Below are positions 26,323 to 34,520 of a stretch of 64,000 nt of DNA, piece by piece. The stretch covers positions 248,001 through 312,000 of the forward strand of contig JAUSBJ010000035.1 in the NCBI GenBank assembly GCA_030652035.1, read 5' to 3'. The translations under genes and the position numbers were made by a program. Below the pieces are notes generated by a model. It worked only from the letters and a program-made list of their open reading frames with translations, did not search any database and was not told the origin of the DNA. Position 1 is the stretch's first letter; every line of letters starts with the position of its first letter. Origin of the DNA: Sulfurimicrobium sp. Its GTDB lineage: Bacteria > Pseudomonadota > Gammaproteobacteria > Burkholderiales > Sulfuricellaceae.

Positions 26323-26518
26323 GACGTTTCCCTCCATAGAGCCGTTCACCAATGCGGCGCACGATCTCGCGCTCGACGAAGTCCAGCCGGTCGTCCTGCT
26401 CGGACACCACAAGGATGTGCTGGTCACGCCAGCCGCTTTGTTTGATTATGTCCAGATCGGTGGTCTGAGGTTGCAGGCGTCCGAGGGGGCAGCGATAGTT
26501 GTTTGCCGGGATTTTCAT
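26315..26518 (-). CDS. Small hypothetical protein, 67 aa
   Basis: MKIPANNYRCPLGRLQPQ starts 6 bp after AGGAGG. The body (DIIKQSGWRDQHILVVSEQDDRLDFVE) is helical and mildly acidic, with one Cys. It overlaps its downstream neighbour and is tightly packed in the early operon. Function unknown. Confidence 0.6.
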   Translation of the reverse strand: MKIPANNYRCPLGRLQPQTTDLDIIKQSGWRDQHILVVSEQDDRLDFVEREIVRRIGERLYGGKRHG

Positions 26519-26519
26519 C

Positions 26520-26984
26520 TCATACCTCCTGCGTTTCGATGGCCCAGTGCAACAGCGACAGGGCATCGGCTTCATTGTCGTCGGCAGGGGTAAAGCCACG
26601 TTTGACGACTGCCGCGATCATGTCGTCCTTGCTGGCATTGCCTTTACCGGTGGCGTGCTTCTTGATCGTGCCGACCGGCACGCCCTGGTAGGGAATGTTG
26701 TGGTACTCGCACCAGGCGGTGAGGTGGCCCATAAAACCGCCGTAGGCGTGTGCGGCATCCACGCCCGCGTGACGACGTACCTCTTCGAAGTACACCGCGT
26801 TGATGGAGTGGCTGGCCGACAGCAGTTCGTTGAGCCAGCGCTTGAATCTGAGGAAACGCATCCCGCCGCCCTCGAACCGCTGCGGCTTGAAATGCTCGGT
26901 GCCACTGGTGATGGTGCGGTCCAGATGGTGCAGTGCCCACCCGGTATTTGTGCCCAGATCGAGGGCCAGAATCGTCGTATTCAT
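26520..26984 (-). CDS. RuvC-like Holliday junction resolvase, 154 aa
   Basis: The sequence ILALDLGTNTGWAL has the RNase H-fold first Asp, YFEEVRRHAG gives the Glu, and PADDNEADALSLLHWA has the C-terminal acidic pair. These match phage RuvC-type resolvases such as those named Holliday junction nucleases in siphophages. The ORF track includes over 70 upstream residues; the ATG at 26984 after AAAGGA is preferred. It cuts branched DNA during phage replication or before packaging. Confidence 0.8.
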   Translation of the reverse strand: MNTTILALDLGTNTGWALHHLDRTITSGTEHFKPQRFEGGGMRFLRFKRWLNELLSASHSINAVYFEEVRRHAGVDAAHAYGGFMGHLTAWCEYHNIPYQGVPVGTIKKHATGKGNASKDDMIAAVVKRGFTPADDNEADALSLLHWAIETQEV

Positions 26985-27008
26985 GTGTTCAATCCTTTCT
27001 TGCTCTCG

Positions 27009-27105
27009 GTCTGACGCAGCCGACACGGTTTGTCGAAACATTCCATGAGGCGTGCACGCGCACACGTGTGGCGAGTTACGTGAAACAGCGTCGGCTGCGT
27101 CAGAC
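27009..27105. repeat. Nested palindromic region, possible replication origin
   Basis: Perfect 16-bp arms (GTCTGACGCAGCCGAC and its complement, 27009-27024 and 27090-27105) enclose two further palindromes, GCGTGCACGC and CACACGTGTG. A fourth TGCGTCAG unit lies near 27121. The region fills the gap between the primase-helicase and resolvase genes. Confidence 0.55.
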
Positions 27106-27124
27106 GGATGGTTTTTCATGTGCG

Positions 27125-29407
27125 TCAGTTGTCTGCGTAAGGGGTGTAAGCGGGCACGGGCGGGTTCTTGAGGCCGATCCCCTGAAATCCCCGCACACCC
27201 ACCCTGTTGCGCCATTTTTCAATTCCGCGGGTGATGAGCAAATCGGAAAAACGCCGCTGCGACCCGCTGAATTCGCCCGCAGCTTCCGACCACTGCTTCC
27301 AGTCGGTGAACAGTTCAGCAGTCAGCGACTTGGCGTTGGGCTCGCGCACGCAACACTCATCCAGCCAGCGGCCCAGTGCATCCTCGGCTTCGAAGTACTC
27401 CTCAGTTGCCTCCACGACCCGCTGGGGAGGATCGAGCCGCCCCAGGCGTTGCCAGTCGAGACAGCCCTGCACCGCCCAAGCCAAGATGCCGTCACGCTCG
27501 GCCAGCAATTTCTGCTGGAGATGCTTGTCGCGGCGATCGGGCGGCACGGTGATCGTGAACGGGATCAGATGCAGGCGCCGCTTCATCGCCTCGTCAATGT
27601 TGCGAATGGCCGGCTTGTGGTTGCCCGCCACGAACAACTTGAACTGCGGGAAGAACTCGAAGAAGTCCTGGCGCATAAAACGCGCGGAAATCTTGTCGCC
27701 CCCGGTCAGGTTCTTGACCTTCGATTCGGCCCAGCGTCGCCCCTGCTCAGTTTCGATGGCTGCCACGAAGCGTGCGCCGCGCAGGCCCGCCATATCGGTC
27801 GGATGCCGGTCTGTGCGCGTTTCCATGAAGGTATCCATCGGTGCGTTGGTCGCGTAGTCCCCTAGGATGGTGGCCAACGTGTTCACGAACACCGACTTGC
27901 CGTTCGCGCCTGTGCCGTACAGAAAGAACAGCGCATGCTCTCGCGTCGAGCCGGTGAGTGCGTAACCGACCATTCGCTGCAAGTAGCTCTGCAACTCTTT
28001 GTCACCACCCGTGACCTCGTCGAGGAATTGACGCCAGATCGGGCAGTCACCCCCGGGCGTAGCCGTGGTGATTTTCGTCATCCGATCAGCGCGGTCATGT
28101 GGACGCTGCCTGCCGGTCTTGAGATCGACCACGCCGCCCGGGGCGTTGAGCAGCCAGGGGTCGGCATCCCACTCTTCGGTGGTGGCGGCATGCCTGCGAT
28201 CCGCTCGTGCCAACCGTTCCACGCCGCCGACCGTGCTCGAACTCGCAAGCTTGGCGGCCACCTTGGGATTCTCGGCACGCACGGCGGCATGCCGGCAAAC
28301 GCTGCGGATCAGGTCAGTGGCGGCCAGCGTGTCTTCGGTGCGCCAGCGATTGCCATCCCACACCAGCCAGCGGCCCCAGGTCGATACGTAGCGCCAGTCG
28401 CGGTGGTAGCGTCGGGTGAAGGCCAGCGCCAGCGCATCCTCCGTACCCCAGACCGACTCGTCGCTGCTGGCCACAGGATCAGCATCAACGGTGATGTCGT
28501 GCATTTGCAGGCTCGGGCCATGAGCGAGAAATGCCGCTACGTCAAAGCCCTCGGCGATGGCATCTGCAGCATCCCACCCCTCGGTTGCCTCCTCTGGCGG
28601 GTACAGGATGTAGCATGACTTCGCGCCCACCGACAGGATGGCCTGCGCTGCCTGCGTCGCATAGTCCCAGCCCGGCTTGTCGCGGTCAGGCCAGATCAGC
28701 ACGTACTTGCCGGCCAACGGCGACCAGTTGGTTTTCTCCACCGGAGCATTCGCGCCGTGCATCGCCGTCGTGGCAGTGACGCCCGCATCAATGAGCGCCT
28801 GCGCGCATTTCTCGCCCTCGACTAGCACAGCCTGACTTGCCGAAGCCAGGCCCGGCTGGTTGTAAAGCGGGCGCGGATCGGGCGGAGTCATCTTTCGACG
28901 TTTGGCATCCCACGGCCGGAATTCCTTCTTGCGACCGGGTGGGTCGTAGCGGTAAACAACTGCGATCAGGCTACCGGCCGCGTCGAAGTAGTCCCATTTC
29001 GCCGTTGCTGGACCGAGGTCATCGACGGGTGGCTCCTTCTTTGCCTTGCGGGAGGGCGTCGACGGTACTTGCCCAAGCAGATCTGCCGCGTGCTGAAGCA
29101 CACGCAGAAAATCGGTCTGCACATTGGCGCCCAAGTGGGCCGCGATGAGATCGAAGATGTCACCGCCATCACCGGTCGCACGATCGGTCCACAGTCCGGC
29201 CTTCTCACCATCGAGAACGACCTCGAGGCTATCGCCTGGGCTGCCAAGCACATCGCCGATGAGGAATTTCCCTTTGCGCTTCTTGCCTGCCGGGAACAGT
29301 GTGGCCAGGACCGATTCCAGTCGAGCGACGAGATCGGTCCGTAACGACTCACGTGTCACCCCACCGTCCTGTGGCAACTCAACAGGAGCATCGTTGAAAT
29401 CAAGCAT
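27125..29407 (-). CDS. Phage primase-helicase, D5/SF3 type, 760 aa
   Basis: The ATG at 29407 (MLDFNDAPVELPQDG) is preferred. The N-terminal half has a Toprim-like primase region (AVLVEGEKCAQALIDAG, LIWPDRDKPG). The C-terminal half is a D5-type helicase with Walker A LYGTGANGKSVFV, an MTKITTATPGG approach and VAGNHKPAIRN arginine/sensor region, then a winged helix. It should unwind and prime phage DNA. It is the largest early gene and overlaps the HTH gene before it. Confidence 0.9.
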   Translation of the reverse strand: MLDFNDAPVELPQDGGVTRESLRTDLVARLESVLATLFPAGKKRKGKFLIGDVLGSPGDSLEVVLDGEKAGLWTDRATGDGGDIFDLIAAHLGANVQTDFLRVLQHAADLLGQVPSTPSRKAKKEPPVDDLGPATAKWDYFDAAGSLIAVVYRYDPPGRKKEFRPWDAKRRKMTPPDPRPLYNQPGLASASQAVLVEGEKCAQALIDAGVTATTAMHGANAPVEKTNWSPLAGKYVLIWPDRDKPGWDYATQAAQAILSVGAKSCYILYPPEEATEGWDAADAIAEGFDVAAFLAHGPSLQMHDITVDADPVASSDESVWGTEDALALAFTRRYHRDWRYVSTWGRWLVWDGNRWRTEDTLAATDLIRSVCRHAAVRAENPKVAAKLASSSTVGGVERLARADRRHAATTEEWDADPWLLNAPGGVVDLKTGRQRPHDRADRMTKITTATPGGDCPIWRQFLDEVTGGDKELQSYLQRMVGYALTGSTREHALFFLYGTGANGKSVFVNTLATILGDYATNAPMDTFMETRTDRHPTDMAGLRGARFVAAIETEQGRRWAESKVKNLTGGDKISARFMRQDFFEFFPQFKLFVAGNHKPAIRNIDEAMKRRLHLIPFTITVPPDRRDKHLQQKLLAERDGILAWAVQGCLDWQRLGRLDPPQRVVEATEEYFEAEDALGRWLDECCVREPNAKSLTAELFTDWKQWSEAAGEFSGSQRRFSDLLITRGIEKWRNRVGVRGFQGIGLKNPPVPAYTPYADN

Positions 29408-29615
29408 TCGACGCGCTCCCCTGTACCAACATCCAAGCTTCCAACTCCTGCAATTTAAAGCGCACGAGCTTGCCGACCCGGTAATGCGGTATGCCAAGTC
29501 GCTGACGCTCCTTGGGATGGGTGAGCAAGTACCTCGGCAGATTCAGGCAATGGGCAGCCTCGCTTGCATCAACTAAGCACTCACCAAGCACATCGGTGAT
29601 GGATGAAGGGTTCAT
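29400..29615 (-). CDS. Small HTH protein, excisionase/AlpA-like, 71 aa
   Basis: From the ATG at 29615 the product is MNPSSITDVLGECLVDASEAAHCLNLP, followed by KERQRLGIPHYRVGKLVRFKLQELEAWM. This is the MerR/AlpA-style winged helix of excisionases and small regulators. It overlaps both neighbours. It could recruit the primase or regulate; the role is not clear. Confidence 0.65.
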   Translation of the reverse strand: MNPSSITDVLGECLVDASEAAHCLNLPRYLLTHPKERQRLGIPHYRVGKLVRFKLQELEAWMLVQGSASNA

Positions 29616-30349
29616 GGTGTATTCCTCCAGCACCGGTCCTGCCATGCGCACATCCGGCACTCAAAGTGAGTGGATTCGAGAAAGCTGCGTGGCAGCAACT
29701 CGCCGGCATCCGTGGCCGAAATCACCTTCAGCGCTCGGTCGGACATGCGCTGGGCCAGTGCCGCATCAAACGGCACCAGTTCGGTGTAGATCTCCATGGT
29801 GTCGGCATTGATGGCCGTGAAGATTGCCGGCTGTTCATGCAACTCCAGATAGGCCTGATAGATCGCCACCTGCGCGGCGTAGATCGGCTTGGCCACGGCC
29901 AGCCGGTTCTTTTCCAGGTCACGCCACGACTTCGAGCCGAGGCACTTGCATTCCCAGAGAGCTGGGTAAGCAAAGCCCTCGGGGCCATCGACGATGACGC
30001 CGTCAATGTGACCCCGCAGGCGTCCGCCGACCGCAGAGAAACCGAACTGATCACCACTAGGTTTGCGGGTGCGCAGATCGAACCCTGCTGCCCGCAACCA
30101 CTCGACCATGCAGTCCTCCGTGACATGGCCGCGCGCGAAGATGCGTAACAAGCGCCCACCGGTTTCTCGACCGTGATCGACCGGCGCCTTGGCAAACTCG
30201 TACTGCAGGGCACGTTCGCATGACGCCCCAAGGCGCGAAGCACCTAGGTACTCTCGCTGCACTTCAGCGGAACGCACGCGCTGCATTCCGGTATCGACCA
30301 ATGCGGTGATCTGTCCAGAGATGCTGGAAGAAGAGTTGAAGTCCATCAT
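29612..30349 (-). CDS. PD-(D/E)XK nuclease (Cas4/RecB-like), 245 aa
   Basis: The core LRGHIDGVIVDG...YPALWECKCLGSKSW shows the PD-(D/E)XK pattern (D, then E-x-K). An N-terminal phrase GASRLGASCERALQYEF and a C-terminal Cys pair FECRMCAWQDRCW fit the Cas4/RecB nuclease group with an Fe-S or zinc cysteine set. In the early operon it would resect DNA for phage recombination beside the ATPase and OB-like protein. Confidence 0.8.
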   Translation of the reverse strand: MMDFNSSSSISGQITALVDTGMQRVRSAEVQREYLGASRLGASCERALQYEFAKAPVDHGRETGGRLLRIFARGHVTEDCMVEWLRAAGFDLRTRKPSGDQFGFSAVGGRLRGHIDGVIVDGPEGFAYPALWECKCLGSKSWRDLEKNRLAVAKPIYAAQVAIYQAYLELHEQPAIFTAINADTMEIYTELVPFDAALAQRMSDRALKVISATDAGELLPRSFLESTHFECRMCAWQDRCWRNTP

Positions 30350-30840
30350 GACTTACCCCCCTTCCCGTCTTCCCACGGCAGGTCATCCTCCAGATCGGCG
30401 AACGGACTCGCCAGCGGATCGGGGGTAGGCGCCATGCCCCGCACCGGTGGGAATTTGGTCGCCTCGTGGTGCACGACCATCGCGTCGGTGTAGCATGTCA
30501 CGATGGCATCGATCACGCGCAGCGCCTCGGCTTCGGAGTAGTCACCGAGCGGCTTGGTGAACCCGATCGCGCCTGCGGCCTCGCCGAACGCTTTGAGGCA
30601 ACTTCGCATGGCGGCCAGCTCGACATCAGACGGATCGATCATAACGACCTCCCTGAAGTCCTTGCCGCCATCCTTGACGCGCAGCCAGTTGCCATACAGT
30701 GCGTGAAACGCGTCCTGACAGCGACGGGAGCAGAACACCCAGTCGATGGGGTAGCGCCGAGGGTTGCCTATGCGATGCCGGCTGTCGGAATAACCGAATC
30801 CCCTGGCCTGTCGCTTGCAGACCCAACACTTTCCGCTCAT
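30346..30840 (-). CDS. DUF6511-like zinc-binding protein, 164 aa
   Basis: The N-terminus MSGKCWVCKRQARGFG and RRCQDAFHALYG give a CxxC...FCSRRC zinc-knuckle arrangement, followed by an acidic/helical domain ending in WEDGKGGKS. It resembles phage DUF6511 as remembered. It overlaps its neighbours as ATGA. A nucleic-acid binding or replication accessory role is inferred. Confidence 0.65.
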   Translation of the reverse strand: MSGKCWVCKRQARGFGYSDSRHRIGNPRRYPIDWVFCSRRCQDAFHALYGNWLRVKDGGKDFREVVMIDPSDVELAAMRSCLKAFGEAAGAIGFTKPLGDYSEAEALRVIDAIVTCYTDAMVVHHEATKFPPVRGMAPTPDPLASPFADLEDDLPWEDGKGGKS

Positions 30841-31049
30841 ACATGACCGCCTCCCGGCTGCAATCCACGCCGAGCACGGACGACATGCTCAGCGCAGAAG
30901 GCATCCAACTCGACATAGTCGTTCCGAATAGCGGTCGTACCGATACGCGCACCCTTCGGATGGCGGCAGCGAGCGATACGCAAGCCGCCAATGTTGCTGG
31001 CACTTGTTGGATCGAGATGATGGCAATTGCCACAACGTTTTCCGTTCAT
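30837..31049 (-). CDS. Small Cys-rich phage protein, 70 aa
   Basis: The ATG at 31049 (MNGKRCGNCHHLD) has AGGAG seven bases ahead and is preferred over an ATG at 31055. Cys pairs CGNC and RC...FC (near HPKGARIG...DAFCAEH) suggest a zinc ribbon. It overlaps the next gene. Its function is unknown. Confidence 0.65.
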   Translation of the reverse strand: MNGKRCGNCHHLDPTSASNIGGLRIARCRHPKGARIGTTAIRNDYVELDAFCAEHVVRARRGLQPGGGHV

Positions 31050-31059
31050 GCGCATGCTC

Positions 31060-31680
31060 CTACTGTGCCCAGGCTGGCTTGCCAGTGGCAGCCGGACGCT
31101 GAGGAGTTGCATGGGACGGAGTCGCCTGCGCTGGCGCAGCGGAACTGCCGCCGCTCGGCGCCTTGGGCGCCATTCCCATCAGCGCCGCATAGTCCTTGTG
31201 ATCGGGTTCGACGGCCAGCTTGACCACGTTGCGGTTCTCGCCCTTGGCGTCCTTCTCGACATCCACGCGGGCCAGGAACTCGATGCCATCCAGGTCGGCG
31301 AAGCCGTTGATGCGCCGGACAGTGGCGGCTTGGGGTGAGTTGTCCTGAGGCGAGACATTGCGAGCGGAATTGAGGATGCCGCGAATCATGCTGCGGCCCA
31401 TCTGACCCCAGGCTGGCCCTTTCCGGGATTGCAGGCCAATGTTCGACCACATCTTGCGTTTGGCAAACGGGCCTTCCAGCACGACGAACTCGCAGGCGAG
31501 GTAGACGCTGCCGGTGTCGAAGCTCTCGGTGGCATAGCCCCCGGTCCAACCCTGAGCAGGATCGTCGTGACCACCCGGCTTGATCGTCATACGTACCTTG
31601 ACGAGCGCGCCCTTGGGGATGAGATCGAAACCCTGTTGCTGCTCTGCGTCGTTGAAGTCCTGCCATGTGTTCTGGTTCAT
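31060..31680 (-). CDS. ssDNA-binding OB-like protein, DUF669-type, 206 aa
   Basis: The ATG at 31680 (MNQNTWQDFNDAEQQQGF) is chosen. The domain to about residue 150 is beta-rich with a phrase VYLACEFVVLEGPFAKRKMWS and resembles phage OB-fold/DUF669 proteins; the C-terminal tail is Pro/Ala/Ser-rich and ends PAWAQ, a flexible acidic-poor tail unlike bacterial SSB. It lies between the ATPase and zinc proteins in a recombination/replication gene set. The SSB role is inferred. Confidence 0.65.
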   Translation of the reverse strand: MNQNTWQDFNDAEQQQGFDLIPKGALVKVRMTIKPGGHDDPAQGWTGGYATESFDTGSVYLACEFVVLEGPFAKRKMWSNIGLQSRKGPAWGQMGRSMIRGILNSARNVSPQDNSPQAATVRRINGFADLDGIEFLARVDVEKDAKGENRNVVKLAVEPDHKDYAALMGMAPKAPSGGSSAAPAQATPSHATPQRPAATGKPAWAQ

Positions 31681-31726
31681 GTGTTTCTCCTTGAATTGGA
31701 TCAATGCGATGGATTGGCCTGCGGCC

Positions 31727-32530
31727 TCAGTTGCTCTGAGTGCCGAGGCATTTCTGGATGAGCTTGCCGAGATCCGGCTCCTCGATCGCGTCGAGGCGGC
31801 CACTACGGTCCTTGCTCGGGTAGCCGAAGGTGTTGTCGGCTCGGGTGACAAACCCCCGGTAGGTCGTGCCGTCGTCGGTCTTGAGAATGGCCAGGGTCAC
31901 GACCTCATCGAGGACACCCGGCAACTCCAATGCGGTCTTGCTGCCTTCCAGTTGCAGCTGGTAGTAGCGCCGGTTGAAGTCATCGGTCTTCTCCTCGAGG
32001 ATGGCGACGTAGATGACGTGTTTGTCCCGGACGTGTTGCAGGTGCGTGAGCGCCGTGATCATTTCCTGCCCCAGCAGGCCGTAAGCGCCCCGACTATCCG
32101 GCTTACCGTTCTTTTCGCTGAAGGCCTGCGGCTGGGTCTTGCACCAGGCGAAGCACAGGCGCGAGAGCACGGTCAGGCTGTCGACGAAGTAGGTGTCGTA
32201 TTTGGACAGTTGTGCCGGGTCGCCATACCGGGTGCAGACATGCTCGAAGTGGGCCTGCGAGAACGCCTGTTCGGCGGTGGCGGTCGGCAACGGGCCGGCG
32301 AGGAACACCACGAGATCGCGGAACTCTTGCCAAGTGCGCGGCCGCACGGTGTCGCACGGCCAGTCGCGCACCGAGAGATCACCAGCCTCGAGATCAACAA
32401 ACAGTGTGGAATCGGCCGGCAGGGTCTTGAGTTGGGTGGTCTTCCCTACGCCGGGGAAACCGACCAAGCCGACCTTGGCGCTATGCCGCTCGCGCATCCG
32501 TTCGTCGGCTGAAATGATGGGTAGAGACAT
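31727..32530 (-). CDS. P-loop ATPase, RecA/Sak4-like, 267 aa
   Basis: Walker A GFPGVGKTTQLK and a Walker-B-like YFVDSLTVLS place it among the phage nucleotide-binding AAA/RecA-like proteins (TIGR01618 group as remembered), including Sak4 annealing proteins. Together with the PD-(D/E)XK nuclease and OB-like gene it suggests a phage homologous recombination unit. The start overlaps the BRO stop (TAATG). Confidence 0.75.
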   Translation of the reverse strand: MSLPIISADERMRERHSAKVGLVGFPGVGKTTQLKTLPADSTLFVDLEAGDLSVRDWPCDTVRPRTWQEFRDLVVFLAGPLPTATAEQAFSQAHFEHVCTRYGDPAQLSKYDTYFVDSLTVLSRLCFAWCKTQPQAFSEKNGKPDSRGAYGLLGQEMITALTHLQHVRDKHVIYVAILEEKTDDFNRRYYQLQLEGSKTALELPGVLDEVVTLAILKTDDGTTYRGFVTRADNTFGYPSKDRSGRLDAIEEPDLGKLIQKCLGTQSN

Positions 32531-33279
32531 TACGCGGCCTCCTTGAGCAGATCCGCGACTTCAGGCCGCCAGAGGATCTGGTAGCCGGAGTGCCCGTTGC
32601 GGGAGTACGGCAAGGCTTCGCCCCATGCCTGGCCGGCATCGGTCAGTTCCCACTCATCGCGGTCGTTACGACTCTGAAAACCCAGAGCCGACAGCCTGAG
32701 GTTGACCGCCCTGGCAGAAAGACCGATTTGCTCACCGAGCTTTGTCGGGTTCACTGCCGCCAGAGGATCGTTGCAGGCAGGCAATGCCCGGCGCATGGTC
32801 TCCACCGACAGACCGGTGTTCTCCTGGATGCAGGTGAGCGTTGCCGCCATGGCGATGCCTTGCTTGACACCGGGCACCTTGGCCACCGCCTCGCCAATCA
32901 TCAGGATGGCGGTGACGCGATCCTGGGTGGGCGCCGGCAATGCAGCCACGGAGCTGGGCAAGGCATAGGAACCAGTCTTGCGGATCGAGGGCAGCACCTC
33001 GTGGGTCACCCAGCGCTTGAAGCGCTTGGCTTCGGGCTTGCGGCTGCCGAGCACCAGGTTGAAGAGGCCGGACTCGTTGACCACGGTCATTTCCTGCTGC
33101 CCGCCAGGGGTGTGAATTGAACTCACATCCTTCTCGTCGTCGTCCAGGCGCTCAAGCGCCTTGCGATCGAGGTTCAGAGTGGACAGCAGGTCTGCAGCGA
33201 CGAACCTCGGCTCGCCGTCCTGGCCAATGACAACACGCACATCATGCGACTCGAAGTCGAAAGCGACGATCTGGTTCAT
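32530..33279 (-). CDS. BRO-N family antirepressor, 249 aa
   Basis: The N-terminal domain has the BRO-N signature (FVAADLLSTLNLDRKALERL, PEAKRFKRWVTHEVLPSIRKTGSYAL). The C-terminal domain from about residue 130 is a winged-helix-like DNA-binding region ending NGHSGYQILWRPEV. BRO proteins often act as antirepressors in phage switch control. The gene is in the middle of the early operon and overlaps the next gene by 4 bp. Confidence 0.85.
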   Translation of the reverse strand: MNQIVAFDFESHDVRVVIGQDGEPRFVAADLLSTLNLDRKALERLDDDEKDVSSIHTPGGQQEMTVVNESGLFNLVLGSRKPEAKRFKRWVTHEVLPSIRKTGSYALPSSVAALPAPTQDRVTAILMIGEAVAKVPGVKQGIAMAATLTCIQENTGLSVETMRRALPACNDPLAAVNPTKLGEQIGLSARAVNLRLSALGFQSRNDRDEWELTDAGQAWGEALPYSRNGHSGYQILWRPEVADLLKEAA

Positions 33280-33566
33280 TTCGTCACCTCCACCGCGACT
33301 ACGCCCACCGTGTCCGAGCCGAGGCAGCCATTCTCACGGGCCAGTGTGTAGAGGCTGTCGAGCGCACTGCGACGGCGGTGGATGCTCGCGCTCTCGGCAT
33401 TGAGGGTCTGGATGGCGAAGGCTACTTCATCGAGAGTGGCGTCGAGCAGGGGCTTCTCCACCAAATTGCCGTAGCGATCCTGATAGCGAATCGCGGCGGT
33501 CAGGTGTTCGCCGGTATAGGCGCCGAGCTTGGCTTGCAGGGATTGATGCAGGGTTGGGGTTTTCAT
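33276..33566 (-). CDS. Hypothetical early phage protein, 96 aa
   Basis: MKTPTLHQSLQAKLGAYTGEH... is a helical protein with no Cys or membrane segment, and a Glu/Ala-rich middle (EVAFAIQTLNAESASIH). Overlaps on both sides are ATGA. The role is unknown; the position between BRO and the 167-aa gene suggests early regulation or replication. Confidence 0.6.
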   Translation of the reverse strand: MKTPTLHQSLQAKLGAYTGEHLTAAIRYQDRYGNLVEKPLLDATLDEVAFAIQTLNAESASIHRRRSALDSLYTLARENGCLGSDTVGVVAVEVTK

Positions 33567-34066
33567 TCGTGATCCTCCTGGACTAAGGCAATTCGGTAGT
33601 TGGTTTTGCCGGGTTTGACGGTGCGGGCCTTGGCGAACGTCTCCTTGAGGGTCGTCGGCCAGGCGTTGAAGCGGGTCTCTGAAATCGAGTAGTCGGTGTC
33701 GATGTAGTCGCCGACCTTGTCGCCGGCAGCGGCGATGCGCTGTGCGATCTCGGCCAGTTGTGGCTGATCCCAGACGACCTTTTTGGGAACGTCGACCGTG
33801 ATGCGCAGCGGCCCGTCAGAGAGATGGCAAACGCCGAAGTCCTTGCCGGAGTCCTGCCTGACTGCCATGGCCTGCTCGGAATAGCGCTGGTCGAGCGCAG
33901 CATGGAAGCGATCGAGCACGCCCTTGACCAGGGACTGCAGGGTCAGCAGATTGGTGTGTGCCTCCTGCAGTTGTGCCGGCGGTAGCGCGGCGATCTGCGC
34001 AATGCTCATTTCGGCCAACGGCATGGCCTGCGCGATGTCGACAGGTGAAGTGTGGGAAGTCATCAT
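33563..34066 (-). CDS. Hypothetical early phage protein, 167 aa
   Basis: The N-terminal half is a coiled coil (IAQAMPLAEMSIAQIAALPPAQLQEA) and the C-terminal half is beta/helical (RITVDVPKKVVWDQ, ending YRIALVQEDHE). Two in-frame ATGs lie at 34066 and 34063. Overlaps with both neighbours keep it in the early operon. Function unknown. Confidence 0.6.
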   Translation of the reverse strand: MMTSHTSPVDIAQAMPLAEMSIAQIAALPPAQLQEAHTNLLTLQSLVKGVLDRFHAALDQRYSEQAMAVRQDSGKDFGVCHLSDGPLRITVDVPKKVVWDQPQLAEIAQRIAAAGDKVGDYIDTDYSISETRFNAWPTTLKETFAKARTVKPGKTNYRIALVQEDHE

Positions 34067-34341
34067 GCTTGCCCTCCTGACTTCGCCACGCGCTCGGAGG
34101 TCGAGTCGTGCAGCGCGCTATATTCGAAGTCGATGACGGCTTCGAGGGGATAGCTGACTCTTTTCGACAACTTGAGGTAGCGAGGTCCGCGACCTTCACT
34201 GCGCCAGCGCTGCAAAGTTTTGGGGCTGAGACCCCAACGCTGTGCGAGCTCGTTTTCGTTCAGGACCCGGCGGTCGCCAGGTGCCAGGCTGTTGATCGCC
34301 GGGTGGGACGACCGAGGGATGTTGCTTGCCGGTGTCGGCAT
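34063..34341 (-). CDS. HTH protein, excisionase/AlpA-like, 92 aa
   Basis: The ATG at 34341 (MPTPASNIPRSSH) is preferred. LNENELAQRWGLSPKTLQRWRSEGRGPRYLKLSKRVSY is the MerR/AlpA winged helix used by excisionases and small regulators. It is the first gene of the early operon and likely controls excision or early transcription. Confidence 0.75.
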   Translation of the reverse strand: MPTPASNIPRSSHPAINSLAPGDRRVLNENELAQRWGLSPKTLQRWRSEGRGPRYLKLSKRVSYPLEAVIDFEYSALHDSTSERVAKSGGQA

Positions 34342-34415
34342 ATAAACCTCCAATGACGTTGTTGAGGAACAGGTGTCATTGGAAAATTTCGGTGGCGAAC
34401 ATAAGAGGGACGGAA

Positions 34416-34447
34416 TGGCGAACCACGAGGAAACTTCTGGTTCGCCA
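34416..34447. repeat. Inverted repeat TGGCGAACC / GGTTCGCCA, 14-bp spacer
   Basis: Perfect 9-bp arms lie in the gap between the recombinase-operon end and the HTH gene start. A further GGCGAAC lies at 34394-34400. It could be an operator for the early promoter or part of a recombination site. Confidence 0.45.
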
Positions 34448-34472
34448 TTGCCGGGATCGCAGAAGCAGAAAC

Positions 34473-34491
34473 GGCGAGCACAGGGCTCGCC
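34473..34491 (-). terminator. Hairpin GGCGAGC-ACAGG-GCTCGCC after the recombinase operon
   Basis: Seven-base-pair stem about 30 bp after the 161-aa gene stop on the minus strand, followed by GTTTCT, a poor U-tract. It may end transcription of the recombinase cassette. Confidence 0.45.
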
Positions 34492-34520
34492 GTCGTGGCA
34501 GATTTGTTGGCGTCAGTGGT

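Noticed and set aside
26933-27865. 310-aa plus-strand ORF over the primase 3' end and the palindromic gap
   Set aside because: Antisense to the D5 helicase region; no family resemblance.
31580-32512. 310-aa plus-strand ORF antisense to the P-loop ATPase
   Set aside because: Lacks start signals; the minus-strand gene has clear Walker motifs and overlaps its neighbours.
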